From Bacteroidaceae bacterium (GTDB lineage: Bacteria; Bacteroidota; Bacteroidia; Bacteroidales; Bacteroidaceae), in the NCBI GenBank assembly GCA_017429525.1, contig JAFROT010000033.1, positions 1-38,734 on the forward strand: a DNA stretch of 38,734 nucleotides. Direction: 5' to 3'. The position numbers and the translations under genes were made by a program. The notes below the pieces were generated by a model that was not told the DNA's origin, made no database searches, and was given only the letters and a program-made list of their open reading frames with translations. Below, one piece after another: positions 8,081 to 16,516 of the stretch; positions within the stretch are counted from its first letter, which is position 1; every line of letters starts with the position of its first letter.

Positions 8081-9262
8081 TTATTCTTCCGACGGAGCCG
8101 CTTCTGTTGCTGGTGCCGGCTGTTTTTTGTGCCTCCTTCGCCACCAACGAACGCTGGCTACGCTGCGGTCGAGGAAGGTAATCGCCAAGAGGGGCAGGAG
8201 GTACCAGAGGAGGAGGTTGAGCAGAAGACGCTGATGGCTGGCAGGTTGGGGATGGGCGAGTGGAAGGGCGTGGAGGGGGGCGTTGAGTTCCTCCTTGGTG
8301 GGCAATAGATGATGACTCCATTTGGCTACAATGGTGCCGTCGTGGAGGAGCAGCACGGCGGGATTGTTGCGTGCCATGGTCTTGAGGGTCAGTTCGTCGA
8401 CGAACTCGAACGCGTACTCAGCGCCCGTGAGGTCCTGCCAGCGATGGATGGCGGTCTCGTCGGATGCGGTGAGGCAGTCGAAGCGATAGCCATAGCGGTG
8501 GGCGTAGTCGTAGAGGACGTTGATGTCCTCGAGGTTGCTGTCGTCGGCTATCTCGAGATAAGGCGCGACGAGCAGGAATGAGTAGGAGGTGTCGGCCAGG
8601 AGCTCGTCGGTCGTCAGCTGTCCGTCGATCTCGAAATCGAGGATCTCAGGTTGCTGCTCGGGATCGTCGGGCCACTGCATGGCCGTAGGGATGTGCTGTC
8701 CGATGTGGAACGGACGGAAGTCGATGACGGGCTCGGCATAGATGCAGAGCAGCGCCAGGAAGAGGGCGTAGGCGATACTGTAGAGCGAGATGATCCATTG
8801 TGTGCTCTCCGAGATGACGCGTGTGAGCAGGTTGCCTCGCCAGAAGATGATGATGGCGCAAGCGAGAAGGACGAGATTCTTCCAGAAGGTCTGCCAGTTG
8901 GTAAGATGAATGGCATCGCCAAAGCAGCCGCAATCAGCAACGGCATCCGTAGCAGCCAGCCACAGCGTGAGCGGCGTGTAGAAGAGCATGAACAGGAGGA
9001 TGGTGGTCGTCGTAAGGCGTCGCCGTATGCCGAAGAACAGGTAGATGCCCAGGCAGAACTCCAGCAGGGCCATGGCGACAGCCAGGATGAGTGGGAAGGG
9101 CGCCACGGCGAGGCTGCTCAGGTCCAAAGCGGCTGCGTAGTCCTCAATCTTATACTGCGTCCCGACGGGGTCGATGAGTTTGACGAGGCCTGAAAAAACG
9201 AAAGTGGCGGACACTACCAGCCGGCACGTGTTCACCACTGTCCATAGGAGTTTATTGCTCAT
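8081..9262 (-). CDS. DoxX/MauE-like membrane protein with a C-terminal thioredoxin-like region
   Basis: 393-residue inner-membrane protein. Residues 8-145 resemble DoxX/MauE, with four membrane segments near 8-30, 52-77, 86-104 and 129-141. A DCGCFGDA motif at 110-117 (two cysteines) is typical of MauE-like redox proteins. A further membrane segment lies near 157-175. Residues about 205-320 look like a thioredoxin-fold domain without a CxxC (YSFLLVAPYLEIAD, then NPAVLLLHDGTIVAKWSHH). A last membrane segment lies at 346-364, with a basic tail. A role in envelope redox chemistry is inferred; the family's exact function is not known to me. The gene is 7 bases downstream of DUF1599 and thus in the same transcript. 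Confidence 0.8.
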   Translation of the reverse strand: MSNKLLWTVVNTCRLVVSATFVFSGLVKLIDPVGTQYKIEDYAAALDLSSLAVAPFPLILAVAMALLEFCLGIYLFFGIRRRLTTTTILLFMLFYTPLTLWLAATDAVADCGCFGDAIHLTNWQTFWKNLVLLACAIIIFWRGNLLTRVISESTQWIISLYSIAYALFLALLCIYAEPVIDFRPFHIGQHIPTAMQWPDDPEQQPEILDFEIDGQLTTDELLADTSYSFLLVAPYLEIADDSNLEDINVLYDYAHRYGYRFDCLTASDETAIHRWQDLTGAEYAFEFVDELTLKTMARNNPAVLLLHDGTIVAKWSHHLLPTKEELNAPLHALPLAHPQPASHQRLLLNLLLWYLLPLLAITFLDRSVASVRWWRRRHKKQPAPATEAAPSEE

Positions 9263-9269
9263 TAGGCTT

Positions 9270-9806
9270 TCAGAACGTGAGTTTGATGAGGGCGAAGACG
9301 GCGTAGTTCATCATGTCCTTGTAGTTGGCATCGATGCCTTCGCTGACGAGGGTGGCGCCGCCCAGTTCCTCAATCTGCTTGGTGCGGAATATTTTCTGTA
9401 GGATAATGTCGGTGTAGCTGCTGACGCGCATGCCTCGCCACGCCTCATCGTAGTCATGGTTCTTGCGGAGCATGAGCTGAAGTGAGTCCTCAGCGAGGCG
9501 GTCGTACTCGACGATGGCCTGTTCGGCTGTCATATCGTCGGGCTTCTCTGCAATGCCGTGCTCGAGTTGGATGAGGCCGATGATGGAGTAGTTGACAATG
9601 GCGATGAACTCGGGTCGTATGCCTTCGCCAACGCGCGATTCGCCTTTCATCTCGAGCGAACGGATGCGGTTGGCTTTGATGTAGAGTTGGTCGGTGAGGG
9701 AAGGGATGCGCAAGATACGCCACGCAGCACCGTAGTCGTGAAGCTTCTTGATGAAGACGTCGCGACACTCACGGAGCACGGAGCGGAACTGTTCTTCGGT
9801 GTTCAT
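9270..9806 (-). CDS. DUF1599 protein with two copies of the domain
   Basis: 178-residue cytoplasmic protein built of two similar halves. The first has KKLHDYGAAWRILRIPSLTDQLYIKANRI, shown here by KLHDYGAAWR and SLTDQLYIKA. The second has KNHDYDEAWRGMRVSSYTD and ILQKIFRTKQIEEL. Both halves end in a similar helix (FIAIVNYSIIGLIQLE and YKDMMNYAVFALIKL). This duplicated arrangement is the DUF1599 signature. The function is unknown; the HDY..AWR pattern has been compared with all-alpha NTP pyrophosphatases, which I cannot verify here. The start at 9806 is 3 bases after the peptidase gene stop, indicating tight coupling. Confidence 0.85.
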   Translation of the reverse strand: MNTEEQFRSVLRECRDVFIKKLHDYGAAWRILRIPSLTDQLYIKANRIRSLEMKGESRVGEGIRPEFIAIVNYSIIGLIQLEHGIAEKPDDMTAEQAIVEYDRLAEDSLQLMLRKNHDYDEAWRGMRVSSYTDIILQKIFRTKQIEELGGATLVSEGIDANYKDMMNYAVFALIKLTF

Positions 9807-9809
9807 CCC

Positions 9810-10775
9810 TTAAGAATATTTCAGGATCTGACCTGGACGGATCTTCGACTTGTTACGCAGACCATTCATGCGGCGCAGCTTGTCGACCGAGATGCCGTGC
9901 TTGCGTGCAATGCTGCTGAGCGTCTCGCCCTTACGAACCTTGTGGATGCGGGTTCGTGTGGCCTCCTGCGCATCGCGCTGTGCCATCGCTTTGGCGGCAG
10001 CACTCTCGCTGCTGGTATAGCGCACTTCCTCGTTGTGCTCGTCGGTCGAGCCATCGTGCTTACTTAATAAGGTACCGCGCCCGCGCCCGCGAAAGACGTA
10101 GAAATCGCCCGTGACGTCCTGAGCTGCAAAGTCGAAGAGCTTGGCCGGGTCGATGTATTCGCCTAAGAGGCGTGTCTCGAAATGGAGGTGTGTGCCCTTG
10201 CTGAAGCCCGTGTTGCCTGCTAAGCCAATGGGATCGCCAGCCTTGACGGTATGGCCCTTCTTGGTGAGGTGCTTGGAGAGGTGTCCGTAGACGGTCTCCA
10301 GTCCGTTGGCGTGGCGGATGACGACGACGTTGCCGTAGCCCGATGGCTGGTAGTCGACCACGCGCACTTTGCCGTCGAAGGCTGCGCGGATGGTGTCGCC
10401 ATGGTTGGCATTGATGTCGATGCCTTTGTGCTGGCGGCGGAAGCGAGGACGATAGCCGTAGTTGGAGGTGACGATGCGATTGCTGGTGGGCATGCAGAAG
10501 CCACGGAGGTCGATCTTGTACTCACTGGGCAGCTGCACGTTGCCATAGAGGTTGATGTGGGAGTCTTCCCAGTCGGGGTAGAGTTCGGCTGCGGGATCGT
10601 CGAGGAATTCTTCTTGTTCTTTCTGGAAGAGGCGTTGGATGGCGATGCTGTCCACGGCGCGCATCTTCTTGTCAACGGGTGCCTGTCGGGCTAAGAGGTC
10701 TTGCCCATGCATGGGCGTCACGAAAGTAGTCAGCGCGAAGGCTATGAAGGAAGTTTTGATGAAGTGGCGAAACAT
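9810..10775 (-). CDS. Secreted M23 peptidase with C-terminal LysM domain
   Basis: 321-residue peptidoglycan hydrolase. A signal peptide covers about residues 1-25 (ending HGQ). The M23 domain spans roughly 100-215, with zinc ligands in RRQHKGIDINANHGD (His116, Asp120), a histidine in VYGHLSKH near 165, and GTHLHFE (His196, His198). A LysM domain at about 277-320 (VRKGETLSSIARKHGISVDKL ... IRPGQILKY, shown in part) binds peptidoglycan. The open frame starts 17 codons earlier, but the ATG at 10775 (MFRHFIKTSFIAFAL) gives a proper signal peptide. It probably cleaves peptide cross-links during wall growth; the full metal site argues for an active enzyme. Confidence 0.92.
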   Translation of the reverse strand: MFRHFIKTSFIAFALTTFVTPMHGQDLLARQAPVDKKMRAVDSIAIQRLFQKEQEEFLDDPAAELYPDWEDSHINLYGNVQLPSEYKIDLRGFCMPTSNRIVTSNYGYRPRFRRQHKGIDINANHGDTIRAAFDGKVRVVDYQPSGYGNVVVIRHANGLETVYGHLSKHLTKKGHTVKAGDPIGLAGNTGFSKGTHLHFETRLLGEYIDPAKLFDFAAQDVTGDFYVFRGRGRGTLLSKHDGSTDEHNEEVRYTSSESAAAKAMAQRDAQEATRTRIHKVRKGETLSSIARKHGISVDKLRRMNGLRNKSKIRPGQILKYS

Positions 10776-10819
10776 TATTTTAGGGTAAGTTTGTTTTCGG
10801 GGTTGAAGTGAATAAGGGC

Positions 10820-11281
10820 TTAGCACTCGTCGATGGAGTAGATGTAGCCTTGGAGGGCACTCTTGTAGTCAAAGATCTCTTCGGGGCTGAAGAAACGTGC
10901 AAGCTCAATGGCGGCATTCTCTACGGAATCAGAGGCGTGAACGATGTTCTGCTGATTGCTCATCGCATAGTCGCCACGGATGGTGCCGGGATCGGCAGCG
11001 CGACCATTGGTGAAGCCTGTCATGGCGCGCACGACCTGAACAGCTTCGACGCCACTGATGGCCATGGCCACGACGGGCGAGGCCTTCATGGAAGCCGCAA
11101 GGGCGGGGAAGAAGGGACGTTCGACGAGGTGAGCGTAGTGCTCGCGAAGAATCTGGTCGGTCAGTTGCATCATCTTCATGCCTGCAATACGGAGGCCGCG
11201 ACGCTCGAATCGGCTCACAATTTCGCCGATGAGCTGACGTTGTACGCAACTGGGTTTGAGCAGTACAAGGGTTGTTTCCAT
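10820..11281 (-). CDS. ndk: Nucleoside diphosphate kinase
   Basis: 153-residue enzyme transferring the terminal phosphate between nucleoside triphosphates and diphosphates. The N-terminal strand METTLVLLKPSCVQR and the phospho-histidine block NIVHASDS (family consensus NxxHgSDs) are present. Length is standard. The frame is open 23 codons upstream, but the ATG at 11281 matches the family start. It heads the minus-strand run; a promoter-like TAAATTTG (11333-11326) lies 45 bases upstream. The 44-base gap to the peptidase gene is compatible with co-transcription. Confidence 0.95.
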   Translation of the reverse strand: METTLVLLKPSCVQRQLIGEIVSRFERRGLRIAGMKMMQLTDQILREHYAHLVERPFFPALAASMKASPVVAMAISGVEAVQVVRAMTGFTNGRAADPGTIRGDYAMSNQQNIVHASDSVENAAIELARFFSPEEIFDYKSALQGYIYSIDEC

Positions 11282-11325
11282 GCTTAGCTTTGCTCTTTGA
11301 TGATGTATGAACAATATTTCGGCGA

Positions 11326-11333
11326 CAAATTTA
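11326..11333 (-). promoter_or_regulatory. Putative -7 element for ndk
   Basis: The minus strand reads TAAATTTG, matching TAnnTTTG. No clear TTTG was seen at the expected -33 distance. The position suits a short leader for ndk. Confidence 0.4.
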
Positions 11334-11439
11334 GGCAAAATATTCGACATAGACGAAAACGTTAACGCTTTTTATCATTTTAAACTTTCTTTCTTGTTCC
11401 ATGTCAAAGGAAAAACACTTCATTTAACGTTTGTCAATA

Positions 11440-12648
11440 ATGAAACGCACTTTCTTGGTTGCACTGCTGTGCATGCTCGTCCTGCCGATATGTGCGCAGG
11501 ATGAGCCTGAGCGTGCGGCTCGTCGCGGCGGTCGCGGCGGCACGCGCTTGTTCCAAAATTTCTTGCCTCCGGCCACGCCCGATGCCGAGGGCCATCACGT
11601 CAATGCCCATGGCGGTTGTATCATCGCTCATGAGGGCCGGTGGCTGTGGTATGGCGAGGCGCGTCCCGAGCAGGGCTTCACTTCGCTCGGCGTTAACCTC
11701 TATTCCGCTCCCTTGGACGCCACGCCCCGTGTGGCGGACGACCCGCTGTCGCTGCCGTGGACCCATCAGGGGCTGGCGCTGTCGGTCGTCGACGAGGAAG
11801 GCTCGCCCATTGAGCGTGGATGCATCATCGAACGCCCTAAAGTCGTATGGAATGAACGGACGAAACAGTTCGTCATGATTTTTCATCTCGAACTGAAGGG
11901 CCAAGGTTATGCTGCGGCAATGACGGGCTTCGCCACCAGCCCCACGCCTGAAGGCCCGTTCACGTTCCATCACGCTCAGCGTCCTAATGCCAATCGTTGG
12001 CCGGCGGACTTCGCTGAGGCCGATGTGCAGAAGGCCCTTTCGTTGGACGAGAACGACTACAAAGAGTGGTGGACGCCCGAGTGGCGGGTGGCCATCAAGG
12101 ACGGCCTGCTACTGGCCAAAGACCTGAAGGCTGGGCAGATGAGTAGGGATATGACCGTCTTCATTGACGATGATGGTACGGCTTGGCATATCTACTCCTC
12201 GGAGGAGAATCTCACGATTCAGGCTGCAGAGCTGACTCCTGACTACCTGGGTTATACGGGCCGTTACTATCGCATCGCACCGGGCGGCCAAAATGAGGCT
12301 CCGTGTCTGCTGAAGCGCGATGGCATCTATTGGTTGATCTGTAGTGGCTGCACAGGTTGGACGCCGAACGAGGCGCGCATGTTTTCGTCGCGGAGCATTG
12401 CAGGGCCGTGGACACAACATGAATCGCCGATGCGTGGCGAGGGCGCCAAGCGTACATTTGGCGGTCAGGGCACTTGGGTTTGGCACCAAAAAGCTCAGGG
12501 AACAGGAACTTCCGAGAGCCTCTTCTTCATGGCGGACGTTTGGAATCCCCGCAGTCTGGCCAACTCGCGTCACCTCTGTCTGCCCATCACTTTTGCCGAG
12601 GACGGTAAGCCCGTCATAGAGCAGAAAAAGAGAGCCATTGAGCGTTGA
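11440..12648 (+). CDS. Secreted glycoside hydrolase, GH43-like
   Basis: 402-residue protein with a signal peptide (MKRTFLVALLCMLVLPICAQ) followed by an Arg/Gly-rich stretch (ARRGGRGGTR). The body resembles five-bladed beta-propeller GH43 enzymes, especially the subgroup with an early HAHGG-type block: here NAHGGCIIAHEGRWLWYGE. IERPKVVWNERTKQFVMIFH and SRDMTVFIDDDGTAWHIYS (shown in part), NEAPCLLKRDGIYWLI and TEGPFTF-like repeats are also present. In the exo-beta-1,3-galactanase subgroup the usual aspartate base is absent, and His/Asn occupy that region, consistent with what is seen. An upstream TTG (11431) also opens the frame, but the ATG at 11440 is preferred. It stands directly upstream of the L-galactose operon, suggesting release of galactose- or fucose-containing side chains; the exact substrate is unknown. 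Confidence 0.7.
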   Translation: MKRTFLVALLCMLVLPICAQDEPERAARRGGRGGTRLFQNFLPPATPDAEGHHVNAHGGCIIAHEGRWLWYGEARPEQGFTSLGVNLYSAPLDATPRVADDPLSLPWTHQGLALSVVDEEGSPIERGCIIERPKVVWNERTKQFVMIFHLELKGQGYAAAMTGFATSPTPEGPFTFHHAQRPNANRWPADFAEADVQKALSLDENDYKEWWTPEWRVAIKDGLLLAKDLKAGQMSRDMTVFIDDDGTAWHIYSSEENLTIQAAELTPDYLGYTGRYYRIAPGGQNEAPCLLKRDGIYWLICSGCTGWTPNEARMFSSRSIAGPWTQHESPMRGEGAKRTFGGQGTWVWHQKAQGTGTSESLFFMADVWNPRSLANSRHLCLPITFAEDGKPVIEQKKRAIER

Positions 12649-12702
12649 AAGTTTTGCTCATGTTTCAAGTGTTTCTTCTTTTTTTCGTCCAAAAGTAGAA
12701 AT

Positions 12703-12736
12703 AATGGCGTCTGTTTGTAGCGGACGTCATTTTTTT
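12703..12736 (+). terminator. Rho-independent terminator after the GH43-like gene
   Basis: AATGGCGTC (12703-12711) pairs with GACGTCATT (12723-12731), 9 bp with one G-U pair, around an 11-base loop, followed by a run of T. The loop contains the TTTG of the next promoter, so terminator and promoter overlap. Confidence 0.7.
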
Positions 12737-12747
12737 GTGTATCTTTG
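12714..12747 (+). promoter_or_regulatory. Promoter of the L-galactose catabolic operon
   Basis: TTTG (12714-12717), 22 bases, then TATCTTTG (12740-12747). Both elements match the Bacteroidota consensus. The start of transcription would fall near 12753, about 20 bases before the first ATG. The -33 element lies in the loop of the preceding terminator. No regulator gene is present beside it. Confidence 0.65.
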
Positions 12748-12773
12748 TCGGCAGAAACTAGTCTATAAAACTC

Positions 12774-13727
12774 ATGAAGATGGAATATCGGAAATTAGGG
12801 AAGACAGGCCTAGAGGTGTCGGCGCTGAGTTTTGGCGCTTCGTCGTTGGGCGGTGTCTTCCATGAGATTGATGAAGGTCGTGCCGTAGAGACTGTCGCCG
12901 TGGCTCTCGATGGAGGCATGAACCTTATCGACGTGTCGCCCTATTATGGTCACTATCGCGCTGAGCGCGTGTTGGGCCGTGCTCTGCGCCAACTGCCGCG
13001 TGAGCGCTATATCCTCTCGACGAAGGTGGGGCGCTACGGCAAGGATGGCGTCAATACGTGGGACTACAGCGGCCGCCGTGCGCAGGAGAGCGTCTACGAG
13101 AGTATGGAGCGCTTGGGCGTGGACCACATCGACCTCATCCACGTCCACGACATTGAATTTCAGGCGGCTCTGCCCGGAGGCCTGCAGAAGGTGGTCGATG
13201 AGACGTTGCCAGCTCTCGTAGAACTCAAGGAGAAGGGGGTGGTGAGCCATGTCGGCATCACCGACCTGCAGATTGATAACCTCCGCTGGGTCATCGACCA
13301 CAGTCAGGAAGGCACCGTAGAGACCGTGCTCAACTTCTGCCATTACTGCCTCTGCGACGACGCCCTTGCCGACCACCTCGATTATTTCGAGGCTCATGGC
13401 ATCGGACTCATCAACGCTTCGCCATTGTCGATGGGCCTGCTGTCGCAACGCGGCGTACCCGCTTGGCATCCAGCGCCTAAACCGTTGGTTGAGGCCTGCC
13501 GTCGCGCCGCCGAGCACTGCACCGCCAAAGGTTATCCGATCGAGAAACTGGCCATGCAGTTTGCCGTCAGCAACCCACGCATCCCCTCGACGCTCTTCTC
13601 GTCGGCCAACCCCGACAATGTGCGTCGCAACCTGCAATTTATCAGCGAGCCTATAGACTGGCAGCTGGTCAAGGAAGTACAAGAGATTATAGGCGATCAA
13701 AAACGAGTGACATGGGCCAACTCATAA
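12774..13727 (+). CDS. Aldo/keto reductase, probable L-galactose 1-dehydrogenase
   Basis: 317-residue NAD(P)-dependent enzyme expected to oxidise L-galactose at C1 to its lactone. The catalytic tetrad is visible: Asp53 and Tyr58 in NLIDVSPYYGH, Lys84 in LSTKVGRYG, His123 in DLIHVHDIEF. The sequence follows plant L-galactose dehydrogenase closely in blocks such as AERVLGRALRQLPRERYI, IDLIHVHDIEF, LINASPLSMGLL and PAWHPAP. L-fucose is a close analogue and may also be used. The gene overlaps the next by 16 bases, implying coupled translation. An alternative ATG is at 12780. The assignment rests on the family and on the neighbouring lactonase, L-galactonate dehydrogenase, tagaturonate reductase and altronate dehydratase; the same enzyme order is known for L-galactose use in Bacteroides vulgatus. 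Confidence 0.82.
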   Translation: MKMEYRKLGKTGLEVSALSFGASSLGGVFHEIDEGRAVETVAVALDGGMNLIDVSPYYGHYRAERVLGRALRQLPRERYILSTKVGRYGKDGVNTWDYSGRRAQESVYESMERLGVDHIDLIHVHDIEFQAALPGGLQKVVDETLPALVELKEKGVVSHVGITDLQIDNLRWVIDHSQEGTVETVLNFCHYCLCDDALADHLDYFEAHGIGLINASPLSMGLLSQRGVPAWHPAPKPLVEACRRAAEHCTAKGYPIEKLAMQFAVSNPRIPSTLFSSANPDNVRRNLQFISEPIDWQLVKEVQEIIGDQKRVTWANS

Positions 13728-14656
13728 TCGATGCGCATAGCCACCTGTGGCTTCGGCAAGACACGCAGTGGAACGGCCTCGCCATTCGCACGAAAGAGGG
13801 GAACGGCAGCCGCTCGGAGTTCCTCGGCGAAGAACGTCAGATGCTCCCGCCCTTCATGATCGACGGCCGCAATACGGCCGAGGTGTTTCTCTCAAATATG
13901 GACTACGCGCGGGTGGAAGCCGCAGTGGTTGTGCAGGAGTTCATCGACGGACTTCAGAACGACTATCTGCTCACGGTTCAGCGCTGCTATCCCGACCGCT
14001 TTTTCTGCTATGCCATGGCCGACTATCTTCGTGATGGTTTCTATGAGCAGGCATCGCAATTGCTGTCCGTCGACGGCTTCCGTGGTATGGCCATTCCCGG
14101 GCACAGACTGCTGGGACGTAACCTGACTGCCCCCGAGATGATGAAGATGTTCAAGTTGATGGAGCGTAGCGGCAAGTATTTGAGTATCACCCTCGCTGAT
14201 GGCGACCAGCAGGTGGACGAGTTGCGAGAAGTCATCGAGGAATGTCCTCGTCTGAGGATTGCCATTGGGCACCTCGGAATGGCCGACCAGCCCACGACGC
14301 CTCCGTGGGCGAACGAGAGCTGGCGGCGGCAAATTTTGTTGGCTCGTGCCGAGAACGTTATGGTCGAGAGCGGCGGCATCACTTGGCTCTACAATGATGA
14401 GTTCTATCCCTTCCCATCGGCCGTGCGTGCCATTCGTGAGGCTGCTGATCTCGTAGGCATCGACAAGCTGATGTGGGGCTCGGACTATCCCCGCACCATC
14501 ACGGCCATCACTTACCGAATGAGCTACGACTTTCTCCGCCGCAGCGAACTGCTGTCGGCTGACGAGCAGGCGGCTTTCCTTGGCACGAACGCGCAGCGCT
14601 TCTACGGCTTCGCGGACCTGCCCGAACTACCTTATATTAAGAATATGTCTGAATAA
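13712..14656 (+). CDS. Amidohydrolase-superfamily sugar lactonase, probable L-galactono-lactonase
   Basis: 314-residue TIM-barrel metal hydrolase of the COG3618 group. The HxH metal motif is in LIIDAHSHLW (His9, His11). A histidine in RIAIGHLGM and the conserved aspartate in MWGSDYPRT complete the site. COG3618 enzymes open sugar lactones such as L-fucono- and L-galactono-1,5-lactone and 2-pyrone-4,6-dicarboxylate. Here it would hydrolyse the product of the upstream dehydrogenase to L-galactonate. The ATG at 13712 lies inside the end of that gene, giving MGQLIIDAHSH; no later ATG keeps the HxH motif. Cytoplasmic, no signal peptide. Confidence 0.82.
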   Translation: MGQLIIDAHSHLWLRQDTQWNGLAIRTKEGNGSRSEFLGEERQMLPPFMIDGRNTAEVFLSNMDYARVEAAVVVQEFIDGLQNDYLLTVQRCYPDRFFCYAMADYLRDGFYEQASQLLSVDGFRGMAIPGHRLLGRNLTAPEMMKMFKLMERSGKYLSITLADGDQQVDELREVIEECPRLRIAIGHLGMADQPTTPPWANESWRRQILLARAENVMVESGGITWLYNDEFYPFPSAVRAIREAADLVGIDKLMWGSDYPRTITAITYRMSYDFLRRSELLSADEQAAFLGTNAQRFYGFADLPELPYIKNMSE

Positions 14657-14686
14657 ATCAACTCACATCAATAACCGACTACCACA

Positions 14687-16507
14687 ATGAAAACTTACCC
14701 TAAGATTGGGATTCGTCCCACTATCGACGGTCGCCAAGGCGGCGTCCGTGAGAGCCTTGAAGAGAAAACCATGGCATTGGCCAAGGCCGTGAAAGAGCTG
14801 ATTGAATCGAACCTCCGCAATGGCGACGGTTCGCCCGTGGAGTGCGTCATCGCCGACTCTACCATCGGCCGCGTGGCTGAGAGCGCCGCCTGTGCCGAGA
14901 AATTTGAGCGCGAGGGCGTAGGCAGCACCATTACGGTCACTTCCTGCTGGTGCTACGGCTCTGAGACGATGGACATGAATCCGTACTACCCGAAAGCCGT
15001 CTGGGGCTTCAACGGTACAGAACGCCCGGGAGCCGTCTATCTGGCTGCCGTGCTGGCCGCTCATGCCCAGAAAGGCCTGCCCGCCTTTGGCATCTATGGT
15101 CATGACGTTCAGGACCTTGACGACAATACGATTCCCGAGGACGTCGCTGAGAAGATTCTGCGCTTCGCCCGTGCAGCGCAGGCCGTGGCTACGATGCGCG
15201 GCAAGAGCTACCTCTCGCTAGGCAATACGTGCATGGGTATCGCAGGTTCCATCGTTGATGCCGACTTCCTGCAGCACTACCTCGGCATGCGCACGGAGTA
15301 TGTCTCACTCGTTGAGATTCTGCGTCGCGTTGACTTCAATATCTTCGACCCCGAGGAGTTCAAGAAAGCAATGGCGTGGGTTGAGAAATACTGCAAGCCT
15401 CAGGAAGGTCACGACTACAACGAGGACCGTCCGCTTTTCCCCGGTACCCCCATGACCACCTTCAACGGCAAGGGCAAAGGAAAGAACCGCGAGGAGAAAG
15501 ATGCCGACTGGGAGTTCACCGTCAAGACGATGATGATCATCCGTGACCTCATGCAGGGCAATCCGCGCCTCTTGGAGATGGGTTACAAAGAAGAGGCTCT
15601 CGGTCACAACGCACTCTTCGGCGGTGTGCAAGGCCAGCGCCAGTGGACCGACTACAAACCCAACTTCGACTTCCCCGAATCTATGCTTTGTACGTCGTTC
15701 GACTGGAACGGACCGCGTGAGGCTGGTGTGTTGGCCACGGAGAACGACTTCCTCAACGGCTTGTCGATGCTTTTCGGGCATCTGCTGACCAACCGCGGCG
15801 TCATGTTCTCAGACATTCGTACCTATTGGAGCCCCGAGGCAGTAGAGCGCGTGGCAGGAAAACGACCCGAAGGCGCTGCAGCAGGTGGCTTTATCCACCT
15901 CATCAACAGCGGTGCAACGACTCTTGATGCCACTGGTGCCATGATCGATGCTGAAGGCTGTCCGACGATGAAGCCTCATTGGGAGATCACCGATGCCGAC
16001 GCCGAGGCCTGCCTGAAGGCAACCAGCTGGATGCCTGCCGACCGCGACTATTTCCGTGGCGGAGGCTATTCGTCGCACTTCGTCACACGTGGTGGTATGC
16101 CGATGACGATGATGCGCGTAAACCGCGTTGCTGGCCTCGGCCCAGTGTTGCAGCTGGCTGAAGGCTGGACGGTAGAACTCGACCCGAAGACACACTATAT
16201 CCTTGACAAGCGCACTGATCCCACTTGGCCCACGACTTGGTTCGTGCCTCGCCTCGACCCGTCGAAGGACTGCTTCAAGGATGTCTATAGCGTCATGAAC
16301 TGCTGGGGAGCCAATCACGGTGCCATTGCCTACGGCCACATCGGTGCCGACCTCATCACGTTGTGCTCTATCCTCCGCATCCCCGTTTGCATGCATAACG
16401 TCGCCGATGCCGACATCTTCCGTCCTGCAGCCTGGAATGCCTTCGGTATGGACAAGGAGGGCGCAGACTACCGTGCCTGCCAGAACTTCGGTCCCATCTA
16501 TAAATAA
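14687..16507 (+). CDS. fucI: L-fucose isomerase
   Basis: 606-residue isomerase interconverting L-fucose and L-fuculose, and in many bacteria D-arabinose and D-ribulose. Diagnostic blocks include [37 protein letters not shown] (part), [18 protein letters not shown], the metal-site region [14 protein letters not shown] and [17 protein letters not shown]. Length is close to the E. coli enzyme. It lies between the lactonase and the permease in a tight operon. The partners of the usual fucose route (fuculokinase and fuculose-phosphate aldolase) are not in the window, which makes its role in this operon an open question. It may also act on L-galactose, which is 6-hydroxy-L-fucose; this is inference. 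Confidence 0.93.
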   Translation: MKTYPKIGIRPTIDGRQGGVRESLEEKTMALAKAVKELIESNLRNGDGSPVECVIADSTIGRVAESAACAEKFEREGVGSTITVTSCWCYGSETMDMNPYYPKAVWGFNGTERPGAVYLAAVLAAHAQKGLPAFGIYGHDVQDLDDNTIPEDVAEKILRFARAAQAVATMRGKSYLSLGNTCMGIAGSIVDADFLQHYLGMRTEYVSLVEILRRVDFNIFDPEEFKKAMAWVEKYCKPQEGHDYNEDRPLFPGTPMTTFNGKGKGKNREEKDADWEFTVKTMMIIRDLMQGNPRLLEMGYKEEALGHNALFGGVQGQRQWTDYKPNFDFPESMLCTSFDWNGPREAGVLATENDFLNGLSMLFGHLLTNRGVMFSDIRTYWSPEAVERVAGKRPEGAAAGGFIHLINSGATTLDATGAMIDAEGCPTMKPHWEITDADAEACLKATSWMPADRDYFRGGGYSSHFVTRGGMPMTMMRVNRVAGLGPVLQLAEGWTVELDPKTHYILDKRTDPTWPTTWFVPRLDPSKDCFKDVYSVMNCWGANHGAIAYGHIGADLITLCSILRIPVCMHNVADADIFRPAAWNAFGMDKEGADYRACQNFGPIYK

Positions 16508-16516
16508 ATAGGTATA

